Source of the DNA: Blastomyces gilchristii SLH14081
Lineage: Eukaryota; Ascomycota; Eurotiomycetes; Onygenales; Ajellomycetaceae
Length of the DNA: 64,000 bases
Assembly: GCF_000003855.2 (NCBI RefSeq)
Contig: NW_003101666.1
Location: forward strand, 384,758 to 448,757
Reading direction: 5' to 3'
In this document: piece by piece, positions 25,827 through 38,053 of the stretch
Numbering within the stretch: the first letter of the stretch is position 1
How the letters are laid out: each line of letters opens with the position of its first letter
Made by a program: the position numbers and the translations under genes
The notes under the pieces: model-generated
The model's database searches: none
The model's input: only the letters and a program-made list of their open reading frames with translations
Told to the model about the DNA's origin: nothing

Positions 25827-27507
25827 TATTCTTACTCAATGAAAAGTTGATCAGATTAATTCAATTAAGATATTTATTAAACTCTTTTTAAATTGAAAAG
25901 TTGATCAGACTGTTTCAATTAAGAGATTTCTAAGTCTGTTTTCAATTGAAAAGTTAATCAGACTATTTCAAAAGAAGAATAACAGACTTTTGTATATAAA
26001 ATACCTGATTTTTTTCACACTAGTTCAGTAACTAGATTAGATTTTTGAAGAGAATCTAATAAACTAAAATTAATTTTTAAGATAAATTAATAAAATCTTT
26101 ACAATCTCTTTCTTGAAATACAGTGAGAAAAAGTATGATATCAATTAATAGTAAATCAGATAATATGACAGTTTTTAAGAGAAAAACTGACAAAAAATAA
26201 ATCAATTTTTTACAGAGAAATTGATTAAAACTATTCAATTTTATTCTAAATTATTCAATTCTTCTCACACAACAAGTATACAACTCAAATCAGTTAATAA
26301 AGAGTGTAAAAAAGAATTAAGTATTAATAAAAGCTCTTCAGTCACTGAAAAAGTAATTCTTACTTAAAAGAATATGAAATTATAACAGAAAACAACTCTG
26401 TTTTTAATTCTTTATAAGAATATTGTATAAAATTCAGAAAAAAACATCTTACTTTTTCAAGAGAAGTAAAAAACTATTTCTAAAATCTTTTTTTTACATT
26501 AACTACTGCAGAAGAATGAGACAGAAACTGCTAAGATATGTACTACTATATACTCTCTATCAAGACTTTCTCTCTTCAGAGTCTTGATATTATAGAGAAT
26601 ATAAGTCTGTTTCTATATAATAATATAAATATTATCAGTGAGATGTAGAGAAACTGATTATTTATATCTTAAAATAGAAGTCTTTGTCAATGATTATATT
26701 AATATAAAGTTAATTCTTAAATTCAATAGAAATCTAGTGTTGCTGTTCTCAATCTCTTACAGAATCTATTGAATATTGAGATATTAAAACTAGATTTAAT
26801 ATATCTCACTATACAGAGATCAAAGGCTCAGTCAGATCTTGAGATATACTGATTTTATAGTTGTTATATCTGTTAATTATGTATTAAGTACAGTTACTGA
26901 GGTATCTTTTTGTACTTTTCTGTCAGAGATGAACCAGATTGAGAGAGATGATATAAGGGTGAGACTTGATGTTAATGTCTAGATACACTGAAGACAGACT
27001 ATGAAGAATACACTTCAGAAGTGGTTGTTGATTATATGCTTGATATTATCACTGAGATATCTTTTTGTATTTTTCTGTCAGGGATGAGTCAGATTAGAAA
27101 GGATGATATGAGGGTGAGACTTGATGTTAATGTTTTGAAACATCAAAGATAGACAGGGTTTTCACAGAGATCACTCCTCAGATATCTTCACAACTACAGA
27201 TCAGGGATCTTCCAAAATCAAGAAGATTGATGCATATGACTAGGTCTCTTCACCTTACAATTTGTATGGCAATTTGGCCCGGGGTTGTGATGTGATAGGG
27301 GAGAATGGAGGATAATCCCACGCAGGAGTTCCAAATGACATCTGGTTCACATTTGGCTGGATAACTCCACCACCACACGGGGTATGCAGTCGGCGATGGG
27401 GTCAAAATGCTCATATGATCGAGGGCTTTTCAATGGATCTATCAGCGGGTTCTTATTCGAAAAATCGAGCGAGTTCGTGGTGGAGCGGTGTCTCAGTTTT
27501 TTTGTAT
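25827..27507 (-). other. L1 5' UTR with 155-bp tandem units
   Basis: About 1.7 kb leader. Two diverged tandem units with a 155-bp period (conserved ACTGAG(G/A)TATCTTTTTGTA at 26896 and 27051). The terminal 27180-27507 is nearly unmutated and GC-balanced. Open frame 27347-27538 reads a TTNSLDFSNKNPLID-type sequence also present in L2's inverted end, so a short ORF0/ORF1 start may be encoded here. Such tandem units resemble promoter monomers of other LINEs, by analogy only. Confidence 0.6.
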
Positions 27508-27522
27508 GTCTTCTTTGAATCT

Positions 27523-27775
27523 GGTTCATCACTCTCATTTCTCTTTCTCACATCTCATTCATTTGTGTACATGGCATTCGCCTAGGCATGGAGTTTTCCC
27601 TCAATAAGTAAAGCAGTATCAATTGAATGCTCTTCTGCTCATTGCTCTTCATACACTATCTTTTGAGATGTTCTAGAATCACACTGGCATGATAACTATG
27701 AATCACTTTGTAGATGAAATTATCACACTCTGAAGAAGCCTGCACTTCTCACTGATTTTTAGACATGCTATCAGA
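27523..27775 (-). pseudogene. C leader and gag N-terminus, right of L1
   Basis: Sequence between L1's right TSD copy and C's 5' LTR. On the minus strand it gives the leader, including the primer-binding position next to 27775, and an ATG near 27538 (M-R-V-M-N-Q-I-Q-R) whose frame continues after removal of L1 at 19841. Retains one CG-bearing patch (near 27580) but is otherwise mutated. Confidence 0.55.
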
Positions 27776-27971
27776 TGTGATTCAAAGATTGCTTGAGTCA
27801 GTGTATAATTACAGGTGTACACCGGCTTCTTATATATCATACAATAAATTAATTAGTGGCTGCTATGACCCTCTTACATTCGTAAGCAAGTTCAGAAGCG
27901 GCCGCGTTATTATCCGACGGTCGTACATTCTTCCGAACCACATCGACAGTCGTACGTTCTTCCGAACCACA
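27776..27971 (-). repeat. C 5' LTR
   Basis: 196 bp. The outer (right) half is unmutated (GCGGCCGCG, CGGTCGTAC) and the inner half is mutated, complementary to the 3' LTR. Contains two 24-bp direct repeats (27919-27942 and 27948-27971) built on TCGTAC(A/G)TTCTTCCGAAC. An open frame across it (27765-27980) is fortuitous. Confidence 0.9.
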
Positions 27972-28065
27972 GATAGATAGAAAGAAATTAAAAGAAAAAG
28001 ATAAAGTAAAGAGAGACTGTAATAAAACAAATTATTAAAAGATAGTATATAGCTGTTTTAACAGA

Positions 28066-31000
28066 CTATATCTGATTGATTTTCTTCTCTTCATATTCAG
28101 ATATTTCTGAATTTAGTCATTTTCTTATAGCTGCTTGAGTTTCTGATAGAAAGTCTATTAAGTATTTAATTCCTGTCTCAGTTGAGAATAAGAATCTTAT
28201 ATTTAATTGATTTAGATCATACTTCTCTTTCAATCTAGCTCTGAGACTATTATATAATACACAGTGTATTATAATATGCTCAGAATTCTCATTTATATTG
28301 CAGAATAAGTATTCTATTGAGTCAAATCTATCATCAAATCTTTATATATAAGATTTGAAATAGTCATGTTCTAGTTTCAGCTGTATTATAGATGAGAATA
28401 TTTTCTTTTTACATTTAATTGAACAAGATTTCTACTTGAGTTTTGTTTCAAATCTTGAATAATGTATACTCTTCTTTTATTTCTGTCAGCTTTCATTTCA
28501 CTTATCTAAACAAGATTCTTTTATTTTTCTCTTTATAAAAGACTAGAACACAATTTTTTGAATAGATCTGCTTAATTCTGTACTCTTTTTTACAGCTGAA
28601 TCAGTCAATTCATTATCATGAATATTCATATGAGTAGGAACTCAGTGCAGATGAATTATCAGCTTTAATATTCTTCTCTTTTGAATTTTTAAAACAGAGT
28701 TTAAGATCAGTTCAAGATTTATTTGATTATTATAAATCTGACTATTTCTAAGTCTTTTTAAAGCAGCTTGACTATCAGAGAATATTCATATCTCTTTCAA
28801 ACTATTTTCTCTTTTATAAGATTTTATTTCAATGAGTTTGAAAGCTTTCACTATTGTAAATAGTTCAGTATCAAAGACTTCAGATTCACAGTTTAAATTT
28901 CAGAAATCTGAGATAAAATTAATATTATCTTCAGTATAAGCAATGTCTGTATCTAATCTATTCAAATTCTTATTTTTTAAGTCATCTGAATAAATCAGAA
29001 TAGAGTCTTTTATATTAATTGTAGAAATTCTCTTCAAATGCTGTTTATATTCTTTCTCTTTTGANNNNNNNNNNNNNNNNNNNNNNNNNNNNNNNNNNNN
29101 NNNNNNNNNNNNNNNNNNNNNNNNNNNNNNNNNNNNNNNNNNNNNNNNNNNNNNNNNNNNNNNNNNNNNNNNNNNNNNNNNNNNNNNNNNNNNNNNNNNN
29201 NNNNNNNNNNNNNNNNNNNNNNNNNNNNNNNNNNNNNNNNNNNNNNNNNNNNNNNNNNNNNNNNNNNNNNNNNNNNNNNNNNNNNNNNNNNNNNNNNNNN
29301 NNNNNNNNNNNNNNNNNNNNNNNNNNNNNNNNNNNNNNNNNNNNNNNNNNNNNNNNNNCTTTTCAAATCTAATAGCAGAAAGAAGAAATTAAAGCTTCAA
29401 TTTTCATTATTTAATAGAAGATGATTTGAATACTTTCAGAATTCTTCTCAAGACTCTGTTTTACAGACTTTGAAAAGAGTTCAGTGAAATTCTCTTGATT
29501 ATTTCATCACACTTGAACTTCATAATCAGCTACTGATGTAATACAGACTATATATAACTATCTCATAGCTTGGAGAAATAAATCTCTCTCTGTATTTAAT
29601 AGTCTGATTATATTGTTTAATAGTCTTTCTGTCTTGACAGTTCTTTATTGAATATAATATTTAAAATTCAACTTGAAGTTTAATCATACTTCTAATTATT
29701 TGATATTTACACTGGGTTTAATCTCTCTATTTAAAAGAGTTAGAGATAGTTCTTTCTCATTGAATCTAGAAAAGAAATGAATTAACTCAGTTTTATTCAT
29801 ATTAAATTAAATTTGATTGATATCTGCTCTAACAAAGATTTTCTTTACAGCTTCTTCAATCACTTTCAAATTCTCTTTAATAGTTTTTAAGCTGTAGACT
29901 AGATTAATATTATTCATATAACTCAGAGATTATACTATTCTTATATTTCTATTCTTGAATAGATATGCAGTATATATTATAAATAAAATGAGTGAGATTG
30001 AAGATTCTTATAATACTTCTATTTTTATCTCAGTCTTATCTTATTTCATTTCATCAAAGAAAAGTTATATAATTCTTTTAGATATAAAACAGTTAACTCA
30101 TTTTATTAGAGAAAGTGACAGTTTTAACATCTTTAATATCTGAATTAACTTTGACTTTGAAACATGATTAAATGCTTCTTTTATATCAATAAAAACTGCA
30201 GTTGAGACCAGATCTTCATACTTTGCTATTTGAATATTATGAATAACTGAGAGAATAGTGTTAATTACAGAATACTATTTTCTATCTTTCATTTATTCAC
30301 TGAATAAAAGAGAATTACTGATAGAGCTTATAAAAGATAGTTAAGTAGCTATTATCTTTTCTAAAACCTTTTCTAAACAGTTTAATAGAGATATTACTCT
30401 ATATAACTTAAGAATTGAAGTTTTTCTATTAGGTTTTATAAGAATTACTTCAGTGACTTCTCTTCAGTATTCAGAATGATATTCATTCTTTAAGTAGAAG
30501 TATATATTTTAAATAATCAAGTGATTAATTGAATCAGGTTCTGCAGCAGTTTTAACTGAACTTGAGAAGATAGCTGACTCTAATTCATCTTAAGTAAGAT
30601 CAGATTATTCTCAGTCATTTTCATCAATATAGTTGAGAAGTGATATATTCTCTTTCTCTGAATCTGAATCTGATAAGTTTTGAAAGAGAGTTCTTATAAA
30701 AGCTTAACATTTTTTCTCAAAAGAGTTTACTGTATATACTTTATTCTGAAACTTATATTCTAAGATTGAAAGTTTTGCTACACTTCTTATTTTAGTATAG
30801 TTAAAAGCTTTAAAAACTTTCTTTTCTTATACTTCTTCAAGAAATTTATTTCAGCAGTCTATTTTAACTCTTTTATTATCTGAAAAATATTCATTTCTGA
30901 TAGCTTTGAACTCTTTATCAGAAATTATATCATTCTTTCAATCTCTTCTAACAGTAGCTAATTGTCTTCTTTTAGATATGATATTCTCATTTTATCAAGA

Positions 31001-31987
31001 TTTTGAATACTTGAAAGACTTTCTCTTTGAAATATTGTCTTTAACACTTGCTAGAATAATAGATGTAATGAGTTTCACTCTATTCTTAAGCATTTTATTT
31101 GAGATATCTTGATCAGAATTTCAATATAGCTCACTCTGTCTTTCAGATTTTAACAGTTTTATACTTTCTTTAACTGTCTTTCAGTCAGCTTTTTCAAAGT
31201 TAAACTGACTAGAGAGAAGAGGATTTTTACTCATTTATTTCTCACTCAGTTCAATATTAAATTGAATAATCTCATGATCTGATTCTGATGTCTCATTTGA
31301 ATTAATAAATCAGTTTATAAGTCTTTTTTTCATTAGATTTTATAATATAAAGATTAGATCTATAATAGATTTCTATTTCATATCTTTTCTAAAGAATGTT
31401 TATTGATCAGACTTGTTAACTAAATCTATTAAATACTCAAAGATTCATTTAATCAGATTATCAGCTCTTACTGCTCTTTTATATTCTAAATTTCATTAAA
31501 AATGATATACATTGAAATCTTCTATAATTATAGAGTTTCTTGATGAAGTTATGTTCAGAAATTCTCTATTAATTATTCAGATATTATTATTTTTCTTCAA
31601 TAACTTTTCATTATAGATATTTATAAGCTATATAGTATCAAACTCATTCTCTTTATCTATAATATCACTCATCAGAATATCAGGGTCAGATATAATATTA
31701 AATCTTAGATTAAATTAATATCTTGATCTCTTTCTTTCATAGATCACTACTCTTGACTTTATCTCAGACTTTTGAGATATAAAGCAGTAGTAGCTTGAAT
31801 AAGAAATAACATATTTTTACTCAGTATTAAAATTCAGCTTCTGAAGCAGTATAAAATCAACTTTTTATTTAAATATAATTTGAAGATAAGAATAAATACA
31901 ATTTGAGTTTCTATTCACATTATTTTGAATAAATGTGATTTTTAAAGAGTTTTTAAACTTTTTTTATTATTTTTATTGTATATTCAT
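28066..31987 (-). pseudogene. L2 ORF2 (endonuclease, RT, RNase H), with gap
   Basis: Same replicase as in L1 and L3, read on the minus strand from ATG 31987 (overlapping the ORF1 stop as ATGA) to TAG 28066. Endonuclease is at about 31960-31300, RT about 30440-29740, RNase H about 29010-28560. A run of N (29065-29358) removes the segment just before RNase H. Heavily mutated with many stops. Has the 36-bp in-frame deletion shared with L3 at about 30475. Confidence 0.8.
29065..29358. other. Assembly gap (294 N)
   Basis: Run of N inside L2 ORF2. The corresponding interval in L1 (about 21225-21517) is close to 290 bp, so the gap size is realistic and probably nothing else is hidden. Gaps are expected here because L2 and L3 form long inverted near-copies. 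Confidence 0.95.
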
Positions 31988-33612
31988 ACTAAAAGAGAGT
32001 AGAGTAGAATCTAATTACTATTATCAGATAGTAGATTATAACTATTCTGAAAAGTAGAAATCTCAACTGCTTATATTATATCTAATTTATCATCAGAGTC
32101 ATTTCTCAATTCTCTAATCTTAACAGAAGTTTGAGAATTCAAATTCTATTTATATTTAGCTGAAGAATTAAAGTTTGAAGATTTAGATAGTTAAGAGTTT
32201 CTTCTTTTTAAGCTTACAGTTGTGAGTTTACTGACTTAACTATTCTCTTCAGTTTTAGATTTGCTTTGAGCTTCATCTTTTCTTCAGTTCTTTTAAGTTC
32301 TTGAAGTAAATATACATTCTTTTAAGCTAGATGCATGTTTTTCTTTATAATTAGAGCATTTAAGCAGAGTATATTGACACATTTCATCTCTTTTTAAGCA
32401 TGTTTCACATTTATACTCACTAGTTTTATGATCTCTGACACAGAATGTATATTTTGAGTCTCTGAAATAGAAGATTACAAAGTGTTTATATCTTTAACAG
32501 TTTGAATACTGTGTTTGAGCTTTGAGATTCATTCTTAAGTCTTTGTATTCATGAACTCTCATTTTTAAATCTGCTACTCTTACTTCAGAGATCTTTGACT
32601 GTTCAAGTATCTTTATATATACTAGAACAGAGGCATTTCTTCTGCTTTATCTGAACTTAATTGAATTTAGTTATACAGACTCTTTTCTCAGTTGAATAGA
32701 GTTGTATTCTTCTAATTCATTTTTGAGAAGTAGTATTTCTTCTTCACAGTCAAAAATGTCAACTGAAATATTATAAAGAATAAATTTATCTCATTTTTCA
32801 TCTCTCTCAGATAGAATTATTGTGTTTAATAAAGATTCTACTGCTGATTTTCAGAGATTCTTATTTTAAATATGGAATTCTGCACTGAATTCAGACATTG
32901 TAGTCAGAATAATAGAGTTTTTAAAGAAGAATGACTCAATTGAAGCTATAACTGATTTTTGAACTTCAATATCAGTTATTAACTGAGAAAAGAACTGCTG
33001 ATTAATTTCATTTCTGATTCTGAAAATAAGATTTAAGTTTAACTTGTTTCTTTGTAAGATATTCTGATTTAAGACTTTGAGAATAAGTCTTCTATTTCTG
33101 AAGATTTAGAAGTTTTTCTTCTTTTATATTTTTTTCTTCACTTTTCTATGAATAGAAGTATGAGTATTATTCTTCTCAGTTTTCTCAGGATTTTGAGTAT
33201 ATTTTAAGATAGCAGGTTTAGAGACAGCAGATTCAGCTGCTTGAGCATATATTTTCTTCTAATTCAAAGAAGAAGAAGAAGTAGAAAAAGAGAAAAAAGA
33301 GTAAGATAAGAAGTCAGTGATTGTACTAGAAATTTTCAATGTTTTTTAAACTGTGTTTAAAATTCTAAGTTTGAACTTGATTATCTTCTGTAGTTATCTA
33401 GTCTGAGTATGAAGAATTAACAGAACTTCTTTATTCATCTCACTCAGACACTGCTTTTCAAGAATCTTACTTGCTTTTTTAAGTTTCTGTATTTCAAGAA
33501 CTTGTTATTTCTCTATTTCTTCTTTCTTTCTTCTCTTCAGAATTTCAATCTCAGAAATAGTATTTGAGAAAGCATCTTTTTTCACATCAACTGAGTGTAT
33601 TTTTGAACTCAT
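31984..33612 (-). pseudogene. L2 ORF1 (gag-like, zinc knuckles)
   Basis: LINE ORF1 starting at 33612 and ending at 31984. The cysteine/histidine knuckle block is around 32350-32520. It contains glutamic-acid/lysine-rich and serine-rich tracts like the other copies. Several stops; non-functional. Confidence 0.75.
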
Positions 33613-33850
33613 TATTCTCACTCAATGAAAAGTTGATCAGACTGTTTCAATTGAGATATGTATTGAACTCTTTTGAAAAGTTGATTAGACTGCTTCAAAA
33701 GAAGAATAAAAGACTTTTGTATATAAAACACCTGATTTTTTTCACACTAGTTCAGTAACTAGATTAGATTTTTGAAGAGAATCTAATAAACTAAAATTGA
33801 TTTTTGAGATAAATCAATAAAATCTTTACAATCTCTTTCTTGAAATACAG

Positions 33851-33950
33851 TGAGAAAAAGTATGATATCAATTGATAATAAATCAGATGATATGACAGTG
33901 TGAGAAAAAGTATGATATCAATTGATAATAAATCAGATGATATGACAGTT
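33851..33950. repeat. 50-bp exact tandem duplication in the L2 5' UTR
   Basis: 33851-33900 and 33901-33950 are identical except for the last base. L1 (about 26120-26170) and L3 have a single copy. Both units carry the same transitions, so the duplication probably arose after most mutation. Confidence 0.9.
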
Positions 33951-34709
33951 TTTAAGAGAAAAACTGACAAAAAATAAATCAATTTTTTGCAGAGAAATTG
34001 ATTAAAACTATTCAATTTTATTCTAAATCATTCAATTCTTCTCACACAATAAGTGTGCAACTCAAATCAGTTAATAAAGAGTGTAAAAAAGAATTAAGTA
34101 TTAATGAAAGCTCTTCAGTCACTGAAAAAGTAATTCTTATTTAAAAGAATATGAAATTATGACAGAAAACAGCTCTGTTTTTAATTCTTTGTAAGAATAT
34201 TATATAAAACTCAGAGAAAAACATCTTACTTTTTCAAGAGAAGTAAAAAACTATTTCTAAGATCTTTTTTTTTTGCATTAACTGCTGTAGAAGAATGAGA
34301 TAGAAACTGCTAAGATATGCACTACTGTATACTCTCTATCAAGACTTTCTCTCTTCAGAGTCTTAATATTATAGAGAATATAAGTCTGTTTCTATATAAT
34401 AATATAAATATTGTCAGCAGGATGTAGAGAAACTGGTTATTTATATCTCAAAATAGAAGACTTTGTCAATGATTATATCAATATAGAGTTAATTCTTAAA
34501 TTCAATAGAAATCTAGTGTTGCTATTCTCAATTTCTTGCAGAATCTATTGAATATTGAGATATTAAAACTAGATTTAATATATCTTACTATGCAGGGATC
34601 AAAGACTCAGTCAGTCCAGCCCTAGAGGTATACTGAATTGATAGTTGATGCGTTCTGTGTACTTCTTTGTTGACTCTTAGTCTGCTGGCTATTATTGAAT
34701 ACTGTTGCC

Positions 34710-35330
34710 TCTGTCATCTCACGTCAATGGCAGACACAACCGCTCCCACCACGAACTCGCTCGATTTTTCGAATAAGAACCCGCCGATAGATCCATGAAA
34801 AAGCCCTCGATCATATGAGCATTTTGACCCCATCGCCGACCGCATACCCCGTGTGGTGGTGGAGTTATCCAGCCAAACGTGAATCAGACGTTGTTCGAAA
34901 CTCCTGTGTGGGATTATCCCCCATTCTCCCCTACCACACCACAACCCCGGGCCAAATTGCCATACAAATTGTAAGGTGAAGAGACCTAGCCATATGCACC
35001 AATCTTCTCGATTTTGGAAGATCCCTGATCTGTAATTGTGGAGATATCTGAGGAGCAACCTCCGCGAAAACCCTGTCCATCTTTGATGTTCCAAAACACC
35101 AACACCAAGTCCCACCCTCGTACCGCCCTTCCCAATCTGGCCCATCCCCGGCAGAAAAATACAAAAAGATACCTCGGCGGTAATATCAAGCACATAACCA
35201 ATGGACACTTCTGAAGTGCAATCTCCGCGGTCTGTCTTCAGTGTATTCTAGACATCAACGCCAAGTCTCACCCTCGTACCACCTCTCTCAATCTGGCCCA
35301 TCCCCAGCAGAACAATACAAAAAGATACCT
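34710..35330 (+). repeat. Inverted LINE 5' end of L2 (5' UTR, little mutated)
   Basis: Plus-strand sense copy of the LINE 5' terminus joined head-on to the minus-strand L2 body. Homologous to the reverse complement of 26900-27500 in L1. Contains two 155-bp tandem units (conserved AAGTC(C/T)CACCCTCGTACC block at 35106 and 35261). An ATG at 34728 opens an MADTTAPTTNS-type frame interrupted by stops; another frame, WDYPPFSP...KLPYKL, is also partly open, so a short 5' ORF may have existed. GC-balanced, unlike its surroundings. Confidence 0.7.
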
Positions 35331-36424
35331 TGGCAACAGTATTCAATACATGCAGACAACAAGTCAACAGAACAAGTCAACAGCATATCAACAACTATAA
35401 ATTCAGTATACTTCAAGATCTGACTGAGCCTTTGATCTCTACACAGTGAGATATATTAAATCTAGTTTTAATATCTCAATATTTAATAGATTCTGTAAGT
35501 GATTGAGAACAGTAACACTAGATTTCTATTGAATTTAAGAATTAACTCTATATTGATATAATCATTGACAAAGTCTTTTATTTTGAGATATAAATAACCA
35601 GTTTCTCTACATCTCACTAACAATATTTATATTATTATATAGAAACAGACTTATATTCTCTATAATATCAAGACTCTAAAGAGGGAAAGTCTTGATAGAG
35701 AGTATACAGTAGTGCATATCTTAGCAGTTTCTATCTCATTCTTCTGCAGCAGTTAATGCAAAAAAAAAAGATCTTAGAAATACTTTTTTACTTCTCTTAA
35801 AAAAGTAAGATATTTTTCTCTGAATTTTATATAATATTCTTACAAAGAATTAAAAACAGAGCTGTTTTCTATCATAATATTATATTCTTTTAAGTAAGAA
35901 TTACTTTTTCAGTGACTGAAGAGCTTTTATTAATACTTAATTCTTTTTTATACTTTTTATTAACTGATTTGAGTTGCATACTTATTGTGTGAGAAGAATT
36001 GAATGATTTAGAATAAAATTGAATAGTTTTAATCAATTTCTCTGCAAAAAATTAATTTATTTTTTATCAGTTTTTCTCTCAAAAACTGTCATATTATCTG
36101 ATTTATTATCAATTGATATCATACTTTTTCTCACTATATTTCAAGAAAGAGATTATAAAGATTTTATTGATTTATCTTAAAAATCAATTTTAGTTTATTA
36201 GATTCTCTTCAAAAATCTAACCTAGTTACTGAACTAGTGTGAAAAAAATCAGGTGTTTTATATATAAAAGTCTTTTATTCTTCTTTTGAAACAGTCTAAC
36301 TAACTTTTCAATTGAAAACAGACTTAGAAACCTCTTAATTGAAACAGTCTGATCAACTTTTCAAAAGAGTTTAATATATATCTCAATTGAAACAGTCTGA
36401 TCAACTTTTCATTGAGTGAGAACA
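35331..36424 (+). other. L3 5' UTR, resumed after L2
   Basis: LINE leader from about ACAGTATTCAATACATG to the ORF1 start. It becomes AT-shifted from about 35400. No gene. It is the mirror image of 33613-34709 (L2) and homologous to 25827-26895 (L1). Confidence 0.75.
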
Positions 36425-38053
36425 ATGAGTTCAAAAATACACTCAGTTAATGTGGAAAAAGATGCTTTCTCAAATGCTATTTCTGAGATTGAAATTCTGA
36501 AGAGAAGAAAGAAAGAAGAAATAGAGAAATAACAAGTTCTTGAAATACAGAAACTTAAAAAAGTAAGCAAGATTCTTAAAAAGCAGTGTCTGAGTGAGAT
36601 AAATGAAGAAGTTCTATTAATTCTTCATACTCAGACTAGACAACTACAGAAGATGATTAAGTTCAAACTGGGAATTTTAAACACAGTTTAAAAAACATTG
36701 AAAATTTCTAGTATAATCACTGACTTCTTATCTTACTTCTCTTTCTTCTTTTCTACTTCTTCTTCTTCTTTGAATCAGAAGAAAATATATACTCAAGCAG
36801 CTGAATCTGCTATCTCTAAACCTGCTATCTTAAAACATGCTTAAAATCCTGAGAAAACTGAGAAGAATAATACTCATACTTCTATTGATAGAAAAGTAGA
36901 GAAAAAAATACAAAAGAAGAAAAACTTTCAAATCTTCAAAAATAGAAGACTTATTTTCAAAGTCTCAAATCAAGATATCTTATAAAGAAACAAGCTAAAC
37001 TCAAATCTTATTTTCAGAATTAGAAATGAAATTAATCAGCAGTTCTTTTCTCAGTTAATAACTAATATTAAAGTTCAAAAATCAGTTATAGCTTCAATTG
37101 AGTGATTCTTCTTTAAAAACTCTATCATTCTGACTACAATGTCTGAATTTAGTGCAGAATTCCTCATTCAGAATGAGAATCTCTGAAAATCAGTAGTAGA
37201 GTCTTTATTAAACATAACAATTCTATCTAAGAGAGATAAAAAGTGAGATAAATTCATTCTTTATAATATTTCAGTTGAAATTTTTGACTGTGAAGAAGAA
37301 ATACTACTTCTCAAAAATAAATTAGAAGAATACAACTCTATTCAACTGAGAAAAGAGTCTGTATAACTAAATTCAATTAAGTTCAGATAAAGCAGAAGAA
37401 ATGCCTCTGTTCTAGTATATATAAAGACACTTAAACAGTCAAAGATCTCTGAAGTAAGAATAGTAGATTTAAAAATAAGAGATTATAAATACAAAGACTC
37501 AAGAATGAATCTCAAAGCTTAAACACAGTGTTCAAACTATCAAAGATATGAATACTTTACAATCTTCTGTTTAAGAGACTCAAAATGTGCATTCTATATC
37601 AGAGATTATAAAACTAGTGAGTATAAATGTGAAACATGCTTAAAAAGAGATAAAATATATTAATATACTCTGCTTAAATACTCTAATTGCAAAGAAAAAC
37701 ATATATCTAGCTTAAAAGAATGTATATTTACTTCAAGAACTTAAAAGAACTGAAGAAAAGATGAAGCTCAAAGTAAATCTAGAACTGAAGAGAATAGTTA
37801 AGTCAGTAAACTCATAACTATAAGCTTAAAAAGAAGAAACTCTTAACTATTTAAATCTTCAAACTTCAATTCTTCAGCTAAATATAAACAGAATTTGAAT
37901 TCTCAAACTTCTGTTAAGATTAGAGAATTGAGAAATAACTCTGATAATAAACTAGATATAATACAAGCAGTTGAGATTTCTACTTTTCAAAATAGTTATA
38001 ATCTACTATCTGATGATAGTAATTAGATTCTACTCTACTCTCTTTTAGTATGA
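36425..38053 (+). pseudogene. L3 ORF1 (gag-like, zinc knuckles)
   Basis: LINE ORF1, the RNA-binding nucleocapsid-like protein. Starts MSSKIHSVN-like, matching the L1 and L2 ORF1 starts. It has a lysine/glutamate-rich N-terminus, an S/T-rich middle and a C-terminal series of cysteine/histidine knuckles (about 37520-37740) in which several Cys codons have become Tyr and several Trp codons have become stops. It ends at TGA 38051-38053, overlapping the ORF2 start as ATGA. Non-functional. Confidence 0.75.

Larger units (their letters stand above)
19857..27507 (-). mobile_element. L1: full-length LINE, minus strand, inserted in C
   Basis: 7,651 bp Tad/I-type LINE with a perfect 15-bp TSD GTCTTCTTTGAATCT (19842-19856; 27508-27522). 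The (TTA)n tail is at left and the 5' UTR at right. It has both ORFs and no gaps, so it is the reference copy. Less mutated than L2 and L3 towards its ends. Confidence 0.93.
4775..27971 (-). mobile_element. Element C: Ty3/gypsy retrotransposon, minus strand, inserted in L2
   Basis: Two 196-bp LTRs beginning TGTGATTCAAAG and ending CACA, at 4775-4970 and 27776-27971, with TSD GATA (4771-4774; 27972-27975). Its own length is about 8.3 kb after removing B1 and L1. Pol order is protease, RT, RNase H, integrase. The integrase is followed by a W-F-G-P-F-like domain and not by a recognisable chromodomain. Distinct from families A and B. Confidence 0.88.
4491..35330 (-). mobile_element. L2: full-length LINE, minus strand, 5'-inverted, inserted in L3
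   Basis: Runs from its (TTA)n tail at 4491 rightwards; its 3' UTR (4491-4774) is cut by C and resumes at 27972. The body ends at 34709, and 34710 to about 35330 is the LINE 5' end in opposite orientation. The total without C is about 7.64 kb, the same as L1. The target was L3's 5' UTR at ...GGCAACAGTATTCA. The right boundary cannot be fixed to the base because the inverted segment and the target are the same sequence. It contains the assembly gap. Confidence 0.8.

Noticed and set aside
27765..27980. 71-codon frame across the C 5' LTR
   Set aside because: It spans the LTR and both its borders; the homologous LTR at 4775-4970 does not keep it.
29034..29372. Open frames of about 100 codons on both strands
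   Set aside because: They consist almost entirely of N from the assembly gap.
34714..35208. 164-codon open frame on the minus strand, plus two overlapping ones (34931-35164, 34986-35201)
   Set aside because: They are antisense to the LINE 5' end, are open because the segment is GC-balanced and short, and have no counterpart in L1.
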